The notes beneath the pieces are model-generated. The model was given only the letters and a program-made list of their open reading frames with translations. It was not told where the DNA came from and did not search any database. From Pseudonocardia sp. CNS-004 (GTDB lineage: Bacteria > Actinomycetota > Actinomycetes > Mycobacteriales > Pseudonocardiaceae), in assembly GCA_001942185.1 (NCBI GenBank), contig MKJV01000067.1:1-64000 (forward strand): DNA of 64,000 bases. Reading direction: 5' to 3'. Shown here piece after piece: positions 49,363-58,341 of this stretch. Within the stretch, counting starts at the first letter, position 1. The number at the start of each line of letters is the position of its first letter. The position numbers and the translations under genes are program-made.

Positions 49363-50672
49363 AGGCAAGGGCTCTCTGCGCCACGCTGGCCGCGGCGCTA
49401 CTGCTCAGCGCGTGCGGCGCCGGCGGCCGCCCGGCCGAGGGCGGCGCGGGAGCGGAGGCCGAGGTCGGCATCACCCCGACATCGGTGAAGGTGGGCGCGC
49501 ACTTCCCGCTCACCGGGGTGGCCGCACCGGGCTACAGCGAGATCCCGACCGGCACGAAGGCCTACTTCGACTTCGTCAACGCCGCGGGCGGCGTGCACGG
49601 GAGGCAGATCGAGTACGTCTTCCGCGACGATGCCTACAACCCCACGCAGACCAGCCAGATCGTCAACGAGCTGGTGCTGCAGGACCAGGTCTTCGCGATC
49701 ATGGGTGGGCTCGGCACCCCCACCCACTCCGCGGTGCTCGACCAGCTCAACAGCGAGGGCGTGCCCGACCTGTTCGTCTCCTCGGGGTCGCTGCTGTGGG
49801 ACCACCCCGCCGACAACCCGATGACGTTCGGCTGGCAGCCCGACTACGAGATCGAAGCCAAGATCATCGGGCAGTACGTGGCGCAGAACTTCCCGGACTC
49901 GCGGGTCGGTCTCTTCCTGCAGGACGACGACCTCGGCCGGGACGCCGAGATCGGCGCCCGCCGCTACCTGGAGAGCCAGATCGTCGCCGCCGAGCGCTAC
50001 ACCCCGGGCAACACCGACGTCGCCCCGCAGATCGCCGCGCTGCAGGCGGCGGGCGCGGACCTCGTGATCGGGTTCAACGTGCCGTCCTACACGGCGCTCT
50101 CCCAGCTGCAGTCCCTGCGCCTGAACTACCAGCCGCAGTGGATCTACTCGAACATCGGGTCCGACCCGACGCTCGTCGGTTCGCTGCTCGCCCGCTTCTC
50201 CGAGGGCGCCGTCACCGACGCCGGACTGCTCGAAGGCGTGCTGACCACCGAGTACCTGCCCGGCGTCGACACCCCGGAGAGCCCCTGGACGCAGCTGTTC
50301 CAGCGCGTCTGGGACGCCCACGGCGGCGAGGGCGAGCTCACCAACTACCGCGTGTACGGGATGGCCGAGGCGTACACGTTCGTGCAGGCCCTGCAGGCGG
50401 CCGGGCCGAACCCGACGCGCGAGGGCATCGTCGAGGCGGTGGAGCGCTCCGGCGCCACGTTCGAAGGGCCCTGGGTGGCGCCGTTCCGCTACTCGGCCGA
50501 CCGGCACGCCGGGATCTCCGGCGTCCAGGTCACCCGGATCACCGGCGGGACCACGGAGAACCTCACCCCGGTCCTGGTCACCGACAACGGCGACGCCCCG
50601 ATCACGGAGGCCCCGGGCGAACCGCCGGCTCCCCCGGCCGACGGCATCCCGGACGTGCAGCCGGCGAGCTGA
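49359..50672 (+). CDS. livK: LIV-type ABC transporter substrate-binding lipoprotein
   Basis: 437 residues, intact. Lipobox LLSAC (residues 15-19), then mature VKVGAHFPLTG, FDFVNAAGGVHGRQIEYV (family-typical), GADLVIGFNVPSY. The Pro/Ala-rich tail is a linker. Closes the operon livGFHMK; the substrate may be an amide, urea or amino acid. Confidence 0.92.
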   Translation: MKARALCATLAAALLLSACGAGGRPAEGGAGAEAEVGITPTSVKVGAHFPLTGVAAPGYSEIPTGTKAYFDFVNAAGGVHGRQIEYVFRDDAYNPTQTSQIVNELVLQDQVFAIMGGLGTPTHSAVLDQLNSEGVPDLFVSSGSLLWDHPADNPMTFGWQPDYEIEAKIIGQYVAQNFPDSRVGLFLQDDDLGRDAEIGARRYLESQIVAAERYTPGNTDVAPQIAALQAAGADLVIGFNVPSYTALSQLQSLRLNYQPQWIYSNIGSDPTLVGSLLARFSEGAVTDAGLLEGVLTTEYLPGVDTPESPWTQLFQRVWDAHGGEGELTNYRVYGMAEAYTFVQALQAAGPNPTREGIVEAVERSGATFEGPWVAPFRYSADRHAGISGVQVTRITGGTTENLTPVLVTDNGDAPITEAPGEPPAPPADGIPDVQPAS

Positions 50673-50685
50673 GAGCGTCCCGGAT

Positions 50686-51245
50686 GTGACCGGCAGGCGA
50701 GCAACCGCCCGCATCGCCCCCATCGTCGCGATCACGATGGACGGGTCGGCGGTGCAGGTGATCGACCGCACCGCCCAGCTGGCGCTCGCCCTCGGCGCCG
50801 ACCCTTCGGTGGTCGCCGGGTCCCGCGCCGAGTACGACGCGGCGGCCGACCGGCTGCGGGCCGCCGCGGCGTCCGGGCTGCAGGTGATGGTGGTGGCCGC
50901 CTACCCGGCCGAGGGGTTCTACGTGGCGAAGGCCCCCGACGACCCGACGCTCACCGCGTTCGCCGACCTCGCGTCCGGTTCGTCGACCCGGGCGGCACCG
51001 GCTACTACGGGGAGACCGTGAGCTGGGAGAACGTCGGCGCGCTGGCGGTCGACGTCGTGCTCGAGTCGCAGATCGACGACATGACGGCCGACCAGATCCT
51101 CGCGCAGCCGGTCTTCGCGCGGACGCCTGCCGCGCAGGCCCGCCAGATCTACCCGTGGGTGTTCGCGAGCCTCGACCACGCCGCGCAGGCGGCCTACATG
51201 ACGGAGATGGCCGAGCACCTGGAGTCCGCGCGCAAGGTCGCGTGA
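50686..51245 (+). pseudogene. Remnant of a FecB/siderophore-type binding protein (N-lobe missing)
   Basis: About 186 residues in two frames joined at a deletion near 50977. The sequence matches only the C-terminal half of iron-siderophore binding proteins: IAPIVAITMDG, VIDRTAQLALALGAD, the long linking helix, then YYGETVSWENVGALAVDVVL, and FARTPAAQARQIYPW. The signal peptide, lipobox and N-lobe, about 140 residues, are absent. It follows livK by 14 bases. Likely non-functional, although the short form with GTG 50686 could still be translated. Confidence 0.6.
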
Positions 51246-51270
51246 ACCGCGGCCTGGCAGAGTGCCGGGC

Positions 51271-51987
51271 GTGAACGCTCTCGATCTGACGTCCGACGTC
51301 GTCGGCGGCTGGCTGCAGCTGCCCGGGTCCGCCACCGCCGAGGTCATGGGTTCGGCCGGCTTCGGGTTCATGTGCCTCGACCAGCAGCACGGCCTCATCG
51401 GCGACGACGCGCTCCTGCCGATGCTGCAGGCGCTCGCGGCCACCGGCACACCCGCCGTCGTGCGCGTGCCGGCCAACGACCCGACCGCGATCGGCCGGGC
51501 GCTCGACCGCGGTGCGGCGGGCGTGATCGTCCCGATGGTCGGCAGCGCCGACGAGGCGGCGCGGGCGGCCGCGGCGTGCCACCACCCGCCGCAGGGCTCG
51601 CGCAGCTACGGACCCACCCGCCTGGCCTGGGCGCCGCTCGCGGCCGAGCCGCTGTGCATCGTGATGGTCGAGACCGTCGACGCGGTCGAGCAGGCCGCGG
51701 CGATCGCTGCCGTCGAGGGCGTCGACGCGGTGTTCGTGGGCCCGTCCGACCTGTCGCTGAGCGCCGGTCTCCCGCTGTCGGCGCCGCTCACCGACCCGGC
51801 CTTCGCCGACCTCCTGCGCCGCATCGTGACGCCGTGCCGCGAGCGCGGGCTGCCCGTGGGGATCTACAGCGTGTCGCCCGCCCACGTGCACCGCTACCGC
51901 GAGCTCGGCTGCACGTTCTTCGCACTGATGTCGGAGACGGCGCTGCTGCGCGGCGCGGCGGTGCAGAAGCTCGCCGACTCCCGATAG
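51271..51987 (+). CDS. HpcH/HpaI-family aldolase (second copy)
   Basis: 238 residues, intact. LDQQHGLIGDD, GAAGVIVPMVG, VETVDAVEQA and VGPSDLSLSAG show the same fold as the copy at 39442-40239, but the overall similarity is modest. Start GTG 51271 (GTG 51262 alternative). It is beside the LIV importer, so it may cut a product imported there. Confidence 0.88.
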   Translation: MNALDLTSDVVGGWLQLPGSATAEVMGSAGFGFMCLDQQHGLIGDDALLPMLQALAATGTPAVVRVPANDPTAIGRALDRGAAGVIVPMVGSADEAARAAAACHHPPQGSRSYGPTRLAWAPLAAEPLCIVMVETVDAVEQAAAIAAVEGVDAVFVGPSDLSLSAGLPLSAPLTDPAFADLLRRIVTPCRERGLPVGIYSVSPAHVHRYRELGCTFFALMSETALLRGAAVQKLADSR

Positions 51988-51993
51988 GGTGTA

Positions 51994-52003
51994 ATTACGT
52001 AAT
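51994..52003. promoter_or_regulatory. ATTACGTAAT palindrome upstream of the truncated haemoglobin
   Basis: Perfect 10-base palindrome (within GTAATTACGTAATC) 16 bases before the GTG start in an otherwise GC-rich gap. It may be a repressor or promoter core; no binder is assigned. Confidence 0.4.
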
Positions 52004-52019
52004 CGCGAGAGGGTTTGCC

Positions 52020-52484
52020 GTGTCCGACAGCGTTCCCACCCTGTACGAGTGGTGCGGCGGCTCCGCCGCGCTGCACCGCCTCACCGACGTCTTCTACGAC
52101 CGCGTGCTCGAGGACCCGCTGCTCGAGCCGATCTTCCGCCACATGAGCCCCGACCACCAGGACCACGTGGCCCGCTGGCTGGGCGAGGTCTTCCGCGGCC
52201 CCACCGACTACACCGACCACCTCGGCGGCTACCCGGCCATGCTCTCCCACCACATCGGACTGGCGATCACCGAGGAGCAGCGGGCCCGGTGGGCCCAGCT
52301 GATCGCGCAGAGCGCCGACGAGGCAGGCCTGCCGGACGACCCCGAGTTCCGCTCCGCATTCGTCGCCTACGTCGAGTGGGGCACCCGCATCGCCAAGGCC
52401 AACTCCGTGCCGGGCACCACCCCGCCCACGGACTACCCGACGCCGCGCTGGGGATGGGGGGAGGCGCCGCCCTACACCCCGTGA
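52020..52484 (+). CDS. Group II truncated haemoglobin (trHbO type)
   Basis: 154 residues, intact. TLYEWCGGSAALHRLTDVFYDRVLEDPLLEPIF (start of the globin fold), proximal His in MLSHHIGLAI, and the C-terminal WGTRIAKANS with W. Oxygen/NO chemistry. A Pro/Gly tail (TTPPTDYPTPRWGWGEAPPYTP) is longer than usual. Start GTG 52020. Confidence 0.9.
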   Translation: MSDSVPTLYEWCGGSAALHRLTDVFYDRVLEDPLLEPIFRHMSPDHQDHVARWLGEVFRGPTDYTDHLGGYPAMLSHHIGLAITEEQRARWAQLIAQSADEAGLPDDPEFRSAFVAYVEWGTRIAKANSVPGTTPPTDYPTPRWGWGEAPPYTP

Positions 52485-52501
52485 CGCCCGGGGCCGGCGG
52501 C

Positions 52502-53265
52502 TCAGGCGATGAGGTAGCCGCCGTCGACCCCGACGACCTGGCCGGTCACCCATCTCGTCGGATCGGCCAGCGCGCGGATCCAGGGCGCCACGTCCTCCGG
52601 CCTTCCCCGCCTGCCCAGCGGCACGGCGGCGTGCTCGTGGGCCTCGAGCCGCGCGATCTCGTCGGCGGACAGGCCCATGGCCACCAGCGCCTCGCTCGCG
52701 GTGGGGCCCGGCGCGACCGCGTTGACCCGCACGCCGTGCCCGGCGAGCTCGAGGGCCCAGCTGCGGGTGAGCTGTTCCAGCGCGGCCTTCGTCGCCCCGT
52801 AGAGGCTGATGCGGGGCGCCGGCTTGGACCCGAACGTGCTCGAGACGTTGACGATGCTGCCGCCCGCGCCCGCGCACAGGTGAGGGAGAGCGGCCTGGGT
52901 GAGCAGCACGGGCCCGAGGACGTTGGTGGTCCACATCGTCGTCGCGTCGCTCGCCGTGATGTCACCCAGTGCGGCGGGCCGGCCCATACCGGCGTTGTTG
53001 ACCAGGACGTCGAGGCGGCCCCGCCCGGCGAGCGCCGCGGCGACGATCGCCTCGACGTCCTCGGCCCTGGCGACGTCGGCCACGTGGGTGCGGATGCGGG
53101 GTGGCGGGCCGCCGTGGCGGCGAGGGCGTCGGCCCGCCGGCCCACCACGAGCACGTCCGTCCCCTGTTCGGCCAGGTCGATCGCCACGGCGCGACCGATG
53201 CCCGACCCACCGCCGGTGACCACGGCCGTCCGCTCGGACCACTCGCTGTCGGAATCTTCGATCAT
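52502..53265 (-). CDS. SDR-family oxidoreductase
   Basis: About 254 residues. N-terminal TGGGSGIGRAVA (NAD(P) motif), NNAGMG, catalytic S and YxxxK in VSSTFGSKPAPRISLYGATKAAL. One deletion near 53104 is inferred. Substrate unknown. Divergent from a MerR gene with a shared operator. Confidence 0.87.
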
Positions 53266-53283
53266 GTCTCCGACGCTAGGTAC

Positions 53284-53297
53284 TGACACGGGTGTCA
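53284..53297. promoter_or_regulatory. MerR operator between SDR and MerR genes
   Basis: TGACAC-GG-GTGTCA is a perfect 14-base palindrome. On the minus strand it lies between TTGACC (-35) and a TAGCGT/TACCTA -10 with a long spacer, as MerR-controlled promoters have. Confidence 0.55.
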
Positions 53298-53321
53298 AGG
53301 TCAAGCACGGAGGCGGGCGAA

Positions 53322-53678
53322 ATGCTGATCGGTGAGCTCTCGCGCCGGACCGGGGTGAGCCCCCGGTCCCTGCGCTACTACGAGCAGCACGGGCTGCTGC
53401 GGTCGAGGCGCACCGCGAACGGGTGGCGCGAGTACGACGAGACCGCCGAGCCCAGGGCGCGTGCCGTCGCCGAGATGCTCGCCGCCGGGCTGACGCTCGA
53501 AGGTGTGAAGGAGCTCGAACCGTGCCTGGACGGGCCGGACCTGGAGACCTGCGACGACTCCACCGTCGCCCTGGCGACCTACCGCGCCCGGCTCGCCGTG
53601 GTGGAGCAGCGGATGGCGGCCCTGCGACGGCACCGCGACGAGCTGGCGCGCCGCGTCGACGAGCTCGCCGGCCGCTGA
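53322..53678 (+). CDS. MerR-family regulator
   Basis: 118 residues, intact. N-terminal HTH LIGELSRRTGVSPRSLRYYEQHGLL, wing RTANGWREYDETAE, then a coiled coil. GGAGG precedes ATG 53322. It probably controls the divergent SDR. Effector unknown; the C-terminal domain has no metal-binding cluster. Confidence 0.92.
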   Translation: MLIGELSRRTGVSPRSLRYYEQHGLLRSRRTANGWREYDETAEPRARAVAEMLAAGLTLEGVKELEPCLDGPDLETCDDSTVALATYRARLAVVEQRMAALRRHRDELARRVDELAGR

Positions 53679-53703
53679 GAAGGGCCGACGAGCCCGCCGG
53701 GTC

Positions 53704-54306
53704 TCAGGACGCGGTCACGGAATCGGGGGATCGCCCGACGAGGGCGACGAGCCGGTCGAGAGCCGGCGCGCGGGCGGACACCGGCTGTGCGGGCGCGAAC
53801 GGTGACCGGTCGGGCGGGACATCGGCGAGCGCGGCGCGCGTGAACCCCAGTGCGCGTTCGACGACGTCGTCGGGGAACCGGACCGTCCGGCCGCCGGCCG
53901 TGGCGAGGTCCCATCCGTGCACGAGTTCCTCGACGGCACGGAGGTGGACCGCGACGATGCCGGGCACCACGCCGAAGGGCACCTCGACGACCTGGTCCAG
54001 CGCGCCCGGCTGCCGGAACGCGGCGAGCAGGTCGTCGGTGGCCGCCCGGTAGGTACCTGTGGGGTCGTCGCCGAGGACGTCGCGGCGGGCGGGGTCCAGT
54101 GCGTCGGGCGTGACCACCGCCGTGCCCCGCAGGATGCCGGCGAACAGCTGGTGCCCGAGCACCAGGTGCTCGACCAGCTCGCGGGCGTTCCAGTCCGGAC
54201 ACGGGGTGGGCGCCTCCCACCGGTGCGCCGGGACCGTGGCGACGAGGTCGCCGACGGTTCGCAGGACGGTCTCGAGGTCGTCGATGACTGTGGCGTGATC
54301 GTTCAC
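53704..54306 (-). CDS. TIGR03086/DinB-fold (mycothiol maleylpyruvate isomerase-like) protein
   Basis: 200 residues, intact. NARELVEHLVLGHQLF and HLRAVEELVHGWDLA carry the His residues of the DinB/MDMPI metal site. Start GTG 54306 after GAGAGGGA. The family often couples to mycothiol chemistry in actinobacteria; function here unknown. Confidence 0.85.
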   Translation of the reverse strand: MNDHATVIDDLETVLRTVGDLVATVPAHRWEAPTPCPDWNARELVEHLVLGHQLFAGILRGTAVVTPDALDPARRDVLGDDPTGTYRAATDDLLAAFRQPGALDQVVEVPFGVVPGIVAVHLRAVEELVHGWDLATAGGRTVRFPDDVVERALGFTRAALADVPPDRSPFAPAQPVSARAPALDRLVALVGRSPDSVTAS

Positions 54307-54420
54307 TGGTTCCCTCTCCGCTCGATGTCGCTTCCGTTCGTCGGGACACCACCGCCCGGCCGATCGGAACGGTGCGAGCCGGGCGAGTTCGACACCGGCA
54401 CCGTCGGGCACGATGCCGGG

Positions 54421-55457
54421 GTGGCCGACGACAGGCTGGAGCGCGCGCGGGCCGGGAACGAGCAGGCGTTCCGCGAGCTCGTCGAACCCCACCGGCACGA
54501 GCTGCGGGTGCACTGCTACCGGATCTCGGCTCGCTCACCGACGCCGAGGACGTGCTGCAGGAGACCTTGATCGCGGCATGGCGCGGGCTCGGCGGCTTCG
54601 AGGGCCGGTCGTCACTGCGCGCCTGGCTGTACCGCATCGCCACGAACCGCTGCCTCAACGCCCGCCGCGACGCCGCGCGCCGACCTGCCGAGCCCGTGCC
54701 CCCGTTCGCCCCGCCCGAGCCCACCCGCCGCAGCGACGTGACGTGGCTGCAGCCGTTCCCGGACACCCTGCTGGAGCAGACCCTCGACCGGGAACAGGGA
54801 CCGGAGGCCCGCTACACCTCGAGGGAAGCCGTCGAGCTGACCTTCGTCGCCACGCTGCAGCACCTACCGCCCCGCCAGACCGCAGCACTCGTGCTGCGGG
54901 ACGTGCTCGGCTACTCCACGGCGGAGGTGGCCGCCATGTTGGAGACCAGCGCCACGGCGGTCAAGGGTGCCCTGCAACGCGCCCGCGCAGCGCTCCGCCA
55001 CCATCGCGACGCCATCGCCGGGCACCGCGTGCCGCTGCCGGACTCACCCGGGGAACGGGCCGTCTCCGAACGCTTCGCCGAGACGTTCACCGCGGGCGAC
55101 GTCGACGGGCTCGTCGCCCTGCTGACCGACGACGCGTGGCTGGCCATGCCACCGGCACCGCACCAGTACCAGGGCCGGGACGCGATCGCGGGGTTCCTCT
55201 CCGTGTTCACCGCCTGGCGTGCCTGTCGCCGCTTCCGGCTGATCCCGACCCGGGCCAACACGCGACCGGCGTTCGGCTGCTACCTCACCGACCCCGACGA
55301 GCCGACCGGCCACCCCGCCGGGATCCTCGTCCTCACCCCGCAGGACACCCGGCTCCGTGCCGTGACGTGGTTCCTGGACGACGCCCTGTTCCCGCTCTTC
55401 CAGCTCCCCCCGGAGATCGTCGGCGGCGGTCGACGGCCACCGGGAGCAACCGGCTGA
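54421..55457 (+). CDS. ECF-type sigma factor with C-terminal SnoaL-like domain
   Basis: About 346 residues. Region 2 (GNEQAFRELVEPHRHELRVHCYR then DAEDVLQETLIAAWRGLGGF), region 4 (LQHLPPRQTAALVLRDVLGYSTAEVAAMLETS), and a SnoaL-like fold (FTAGDVDGLVALLTDDAWLAMPP) at the end. Large C-terminal domain factors of this kind lack an anti-sigma factor. One deletion near 54530 is inferred. Start GTG 54421; followed by a cupin gene. Confidence 0.87.
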
Positions 55458-55567
55458 CCACGCGCGGGACGGGACCCACCACAGAGGTTGACCTCGACCC
55501 GGGTTCAGATCGAACACTGCCGAGGAGACACCGGGCCGGCGGCCCGGAAACACCCTCAGGAGGATCC

Positions 55568-56076
55568 GTGTCCTACCCACACCCCCGCTACCTCGGCACG
55601 ACCGGAGAGATCAACGCGACGTTCCGTTCCGCGAGTGCAGCGCCCGACTTCGTGTCCACACCGGTCGCCTCCTCCGGCCCGACGGTCGGGGGCGGGACCG
55701 CCTACCACTACCTGGCCACCACGGCATCCAGCGGCGGCGACTTCGGGCTCTACCGCGTCGACATGGGCCCGGGGCCCGGTGGACCGTCGACGCACTTCCA
55801 CCGGGCCATGTCGGAGTCGTTCTTCGTGCTGTCGGGGACGCTGCGGCTGTTCGACGGCGAACGCTGGGTCGACGGCACCGCGGGCGACTTCCTGTACGTC
55901 CCGCCGGGCGGGCTGCACGCGTTCCGCAACGAGTCCGGCGAGCCCGTGTCCATGCTGATGCTGTTCACCCCCGGGCGCCCCGCGAGGCCTACTTCGAAGG
56001 GATCACCCAGCTGGCGGGCATGAACGACGAAGAACGCGCCGAGTTCTTCACCCACCACGACAGCTACTTCGTCTGA
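55568..56076 (+). CDS. Cupin-domain protein
   Basis: About 169 residues. Cupin motif 1 GGPSTHFHRAMSESFFVLSG and motif 2 GDFLYVPPGGLHAFRN, with metal-binding His/Glu. Function unknown; the C-terminal tail GMNDEERAEFFTHHDSYF is outside the barrel. Start GTG 55568 after AGGAGG. A deletion near 55975 is inferred. Probably cotranscribed with the ECF sigma. Confidence 0.85.
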
Positions 56077-56092
56077 CGCGCGATGGGCGAGC

Positions 56093-56127
56093 GGCACTTC
56101 CGTCCGTTAGGTCTGGACGGGCGTGCC
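56093..56127 (+). terminator. Terminator hairpin after the cupin gene
   Basis: GGCAC and GTGCC enclose CCGTCC-GTTAGGTCT-GGACGG, 17 bases after the stop codon. Confidence 0.6.
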
Positions 56128-56185
56128 GTTCGTGCAACGGGATGTGGCCAGGCCGGCCCGGCACCTACCCTCCGGCGGCAGCAGA

Positions 56186-56373
56186 TCACCCGTCCTCGGT
56201 GCCGCGCTCCCGAAGCTCACGCACCTGTCGGCGCACGTCATCCAGGTCCCACCGGAGATGGCCGCCAGGCGTGGTGAATGCCGGGATGATCAGCCGTCGT
56301 TGGCCCACTTCAGCACGGCACCACGGCTCACGCCCAGCTCACGGGCGAGTTCACCGGTGGTCAGCAGCCGCAT
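56186..56373 (-). CDS. Small MerR/excisionase-like helix-turn-helix protein
   Basis: About 62 residues when one base is added near 56292. LTTGELARELGVSRGAVLKWA is a classic MerR/excisionase HTH, followed by a wing (TTPGGHLRWDLDDVRRQVREL). Such proteins serve as BldC-like regulators or Xis proteins of integrative elements. No integrase is in the window. Lower GC than the flanks. Confidence 0.65.
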
Positions 56374-56484
56374 CTTCTGACCGTAAGCGGCTGATGTACG
56401 CGATGCGCGCCGTGATCAGCGTGATACGCGACAAACTCGTTGTCAGCGAAGTTGCGTGTTATGAGCGTTCTGCGCGATGATGAA

Positions 56485-56543
56485 GGCCGCCTTCCAGAAC
56501 GAAGGCGGCCCCGGCCGTGGTGTTGCAGCACCCGGCCGGGGCC
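56485..56543 (+). ncRNA. Leader with two competing hairpins
   Basis: Hairpin 1: GGCCGCCTTC-CAGAAC-GAAGGCGGCC (56485-56510). Hairpin 2: GGCCCCGGCCG (56507-56517) with CGGCCGGGGCC (56533-56543), closed by an inner GGTG/CACC stem. They share GGCC at 56507-56510, so both cannot form at once. The small ORF at 56573 starts 30 bases later. Confidence 0.45.
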
Positions 56544-56572
56544 TTGATCCACGCTGACTAGGAGCGCGGACC

Positions 56573-56785
56573 ATGCGGGACGCTACCGAACCCTCACCTG
56601 TCGCTGTCCAGCTCGCACGGATGCCACGAGTCGTCGAGACCCTGCTCGCGCAACACGTTCCCGATGCGGGTAGCCGGTGCCGCGGCTGCGGGCTGCCCGG
56701 AACCGGCAGCGCCTACCTCAGGTGGCCGTGCAGCCTGTGGCTGATCGCGGACACGGCACGACGCCTGCTCGCGTCTCGGAACTGA
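56573..56785 (+). CDS. Small Cys-containing hypothetical protein
   Basis: 70 residues, intact, start ATG 56573 after AGGAG. CRGCGLPGTGSAYLRWPCSL places Cys residues as in a small zinc-binding or redox knuckle. Not recognised; lower GC and accessory in character. Confidence 0.6.
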   Translation: MRDATEPSPVAVQLARMPRVVETLLAQHVPDAGSRCRGCGLPGTGSAYLRWPCSLWLIADTARRLLASRN

Positions 56786-56910
56786 CCGGCCGCCCGCGAG
56801 AAGTACAGGAGCGCGGCCGCCGCAACGCTCCGGTTCTGCTCGAACCGATCAGCCGCGGCGAGCGGCACGGCAGCGTGGCCGGAACAGCTCGGTCGCACTT
56901 CTCGCGCTGA

Positions 56911-57273
56911 TCAGCCGCTCGGCGACAGCACGCAGAACTCGTTGCCCTCCGGGTCGGCGAGCACGACCCACGGCAGCTCGGGCTCGTCGGAGATCCGGGT
57001 GGCGCCCAGGTCGACGAGCCGTTCGACCTCGGCGTCCTGCGTACCGACGGCAGGGGCGATGTCCATGTGGAGCCGGTTCTTCCCGGACCGGCCCTCGGGC
57101 ACCGGCTGGAAGACCAGCAGCGACTCTCCTCCAGCGCCGATCTGCACGTACTCGACGCCGTGGGCGTCGCGCCACCGCTGGTCCACCTCGGTCCCGAGCA
57201 CGGCGCACCAGAAGGCGGCACAACGCTCGGCGTCCCGGCAGTCGACGGCCACCGCGATCAACCTGCTGACCAT
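56911..57273 (-). CDS. VOC-family (glyoxalase/bleomycin-resistance fold) protein
   Basis: 120 residues, intact. VDCRDAERCAAFWCAVLG at the start, HMDIAPAVG and LADPEGNEFCVLSP at the end are the two beta-alpha-beta modules and the metal-site ends. Substrate unknown. Confidence 0.9.
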   Translation of the reverse strand: MVSRLIAVAVDCRDAERCAAFWCAVLGTEVDQRWRDAHGVEYVQIGAGGESLLVFQPVPEGRSGKNRLHMDIAPAVGTQDAEVERLVDLGATRISDEPELPWVVLADPEGNEFCVLSPSG

Positions 57274-57312
57274 CCCCGCACCTTCCCGTCCCAGCCGGCC
57301 GCGAAACGCGGG

Positions 57313-58341
57313 TCAGTGCCGGCGGCCGAGAATCGCGGCCGTCACGTCGTCCAGCTCCGGGAGGAACGCGAGGGTGGCTTCGGCTCGGGAGTGCAGGTCG
57401 TCCGGGCCACGGACGCCGGTGAGCTCCGCCAGCGCCGTCCGGAACGCGTGCTCCGCGGCCCGCGTGCGCTCCGGCGGCGCGTCGGCGTCGAGGATCTGCT
57501 GGCAGCGGGCGAACGTGGCGACGATCCAGAAGACCGCCTCGCGGTGGTCGCCCGCGTCGAGGAGGGCGCGGCTGCCGTCGATCGCGATCGGCCGCGCATC
57601 GGCGCTGATGTCCGACGAGAAGAAGAACGGGGTGCGGCCCACCGCGGCGGCCTCGTCGAACACCTCCTCGAGCCGGTCGAGGTGGCGTGCCGCCACCGCG
57701 GCGTCGACGTCGACGCAGCCGATCAGCTCGAGCATTCGTGCGTAGAGGGCCGGGCGGTCGTGCAACACGTCCCGGGCGCGGCGGTAGCGCAGCCGAACGG
57801 TCGGCCGCTCGCCGGCCGCCACGAGCACCGCGACAGTGACGAGGCCGGCCGGGAACAGCCACGCCATCACCTGCTGCGGCCACGGCGCCGCGTCGTCGCG
57901 GGCGGAAAGGCGCATGCGCAGCGCGGTGAGCACGTCGGCGACCCGGCGGCGCACGGCGGCCGGTGTGGCGTAGGTCGGCGCGATCGCGTCCCGCAGCCTG
58001 CCGAGGAGCCCGGCCGGGTCGAGCAGCACGCCGTCGGGGTCTGCGAAGGAAGGGGCCAGGTAATGCGTGGCCGCCACCCGCTCCGGGTCGGCGAGCAGCT
58101 CCTCCGGCACGTACGACACGTCGAGGAGCGCACCCCGGTGGCGCAGCTTGCCCGGCTTCAGCGGAGCCGCCTCCCCGGCGATGACGACCGCGACGTCCAC
58201 GTCCGACCACGGCAGCTGCACGGCGCCGGCCGGCCGGTCGACGACGGAACCGGCGAGGTAGGCCCCGCGGAAGCCGGGCTCGCCCGCGGCGTGCCGCTCC
58301 ACCCAGTCGCGAGCCGCGTCCCGCGCGTCCGCGGCGCGCAT
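57313..58341 (-). CDS. Nucleotidyltransferase-like protein (aminoglycoside/pol-beta fold)
   Basis: 342 residues, intact. GSVVDRPAG...PWSDVDVAVVI has the GS and SDxD metal/triphosphate site of pol-beta-type nucleotidyltransferases. The remainder is helical and unlike known resistance enzymes. One-base overlap with prs. Confidence 0.8.
   Translation of the reverse strand: MRAADARDAARDWVERHAAGEPGFRGAYLAGSVVDRPAGAVQLPWSDVDVAVVIAGEAAPLKPGKLRHRGALLDVSYVPEELLADPERVAATHYLAPSFADPDGVLLDPAGLLGRLRDAIAPTYATPAAVRRRVADVLTALRMRLSARDDAAPWPQQVMAWLFPAGLVTVAVLVAAGERPTVRLRYRRARDVLHDRPALYARMLELIGCVDVDAAVAARHLDRLEEVFDEAAAVGRTPFFFSSDISADARPIAIDGSRALLDAGDHREAVFWIVATFARCQQILDADAPPERTRAAEHAFRTALAELTGVRGPDDLHSRAEATLAFLPELDDVTAAILGRRH

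Noticed and set aside
830..56292. Programmed ribosomal frameshifting
   Set aside because: Too many sites, all of one sign, with no common slippery sequence plus structure, and in housekeeping genes such as dtd and sugar permeases that are normally unshifted.
56140..56572. An integrative element with attachment site
   Set aside because: The HTH gene and low GC hint at one, but no integrase, tRNA 3' end or direct-repeat att sites were found.
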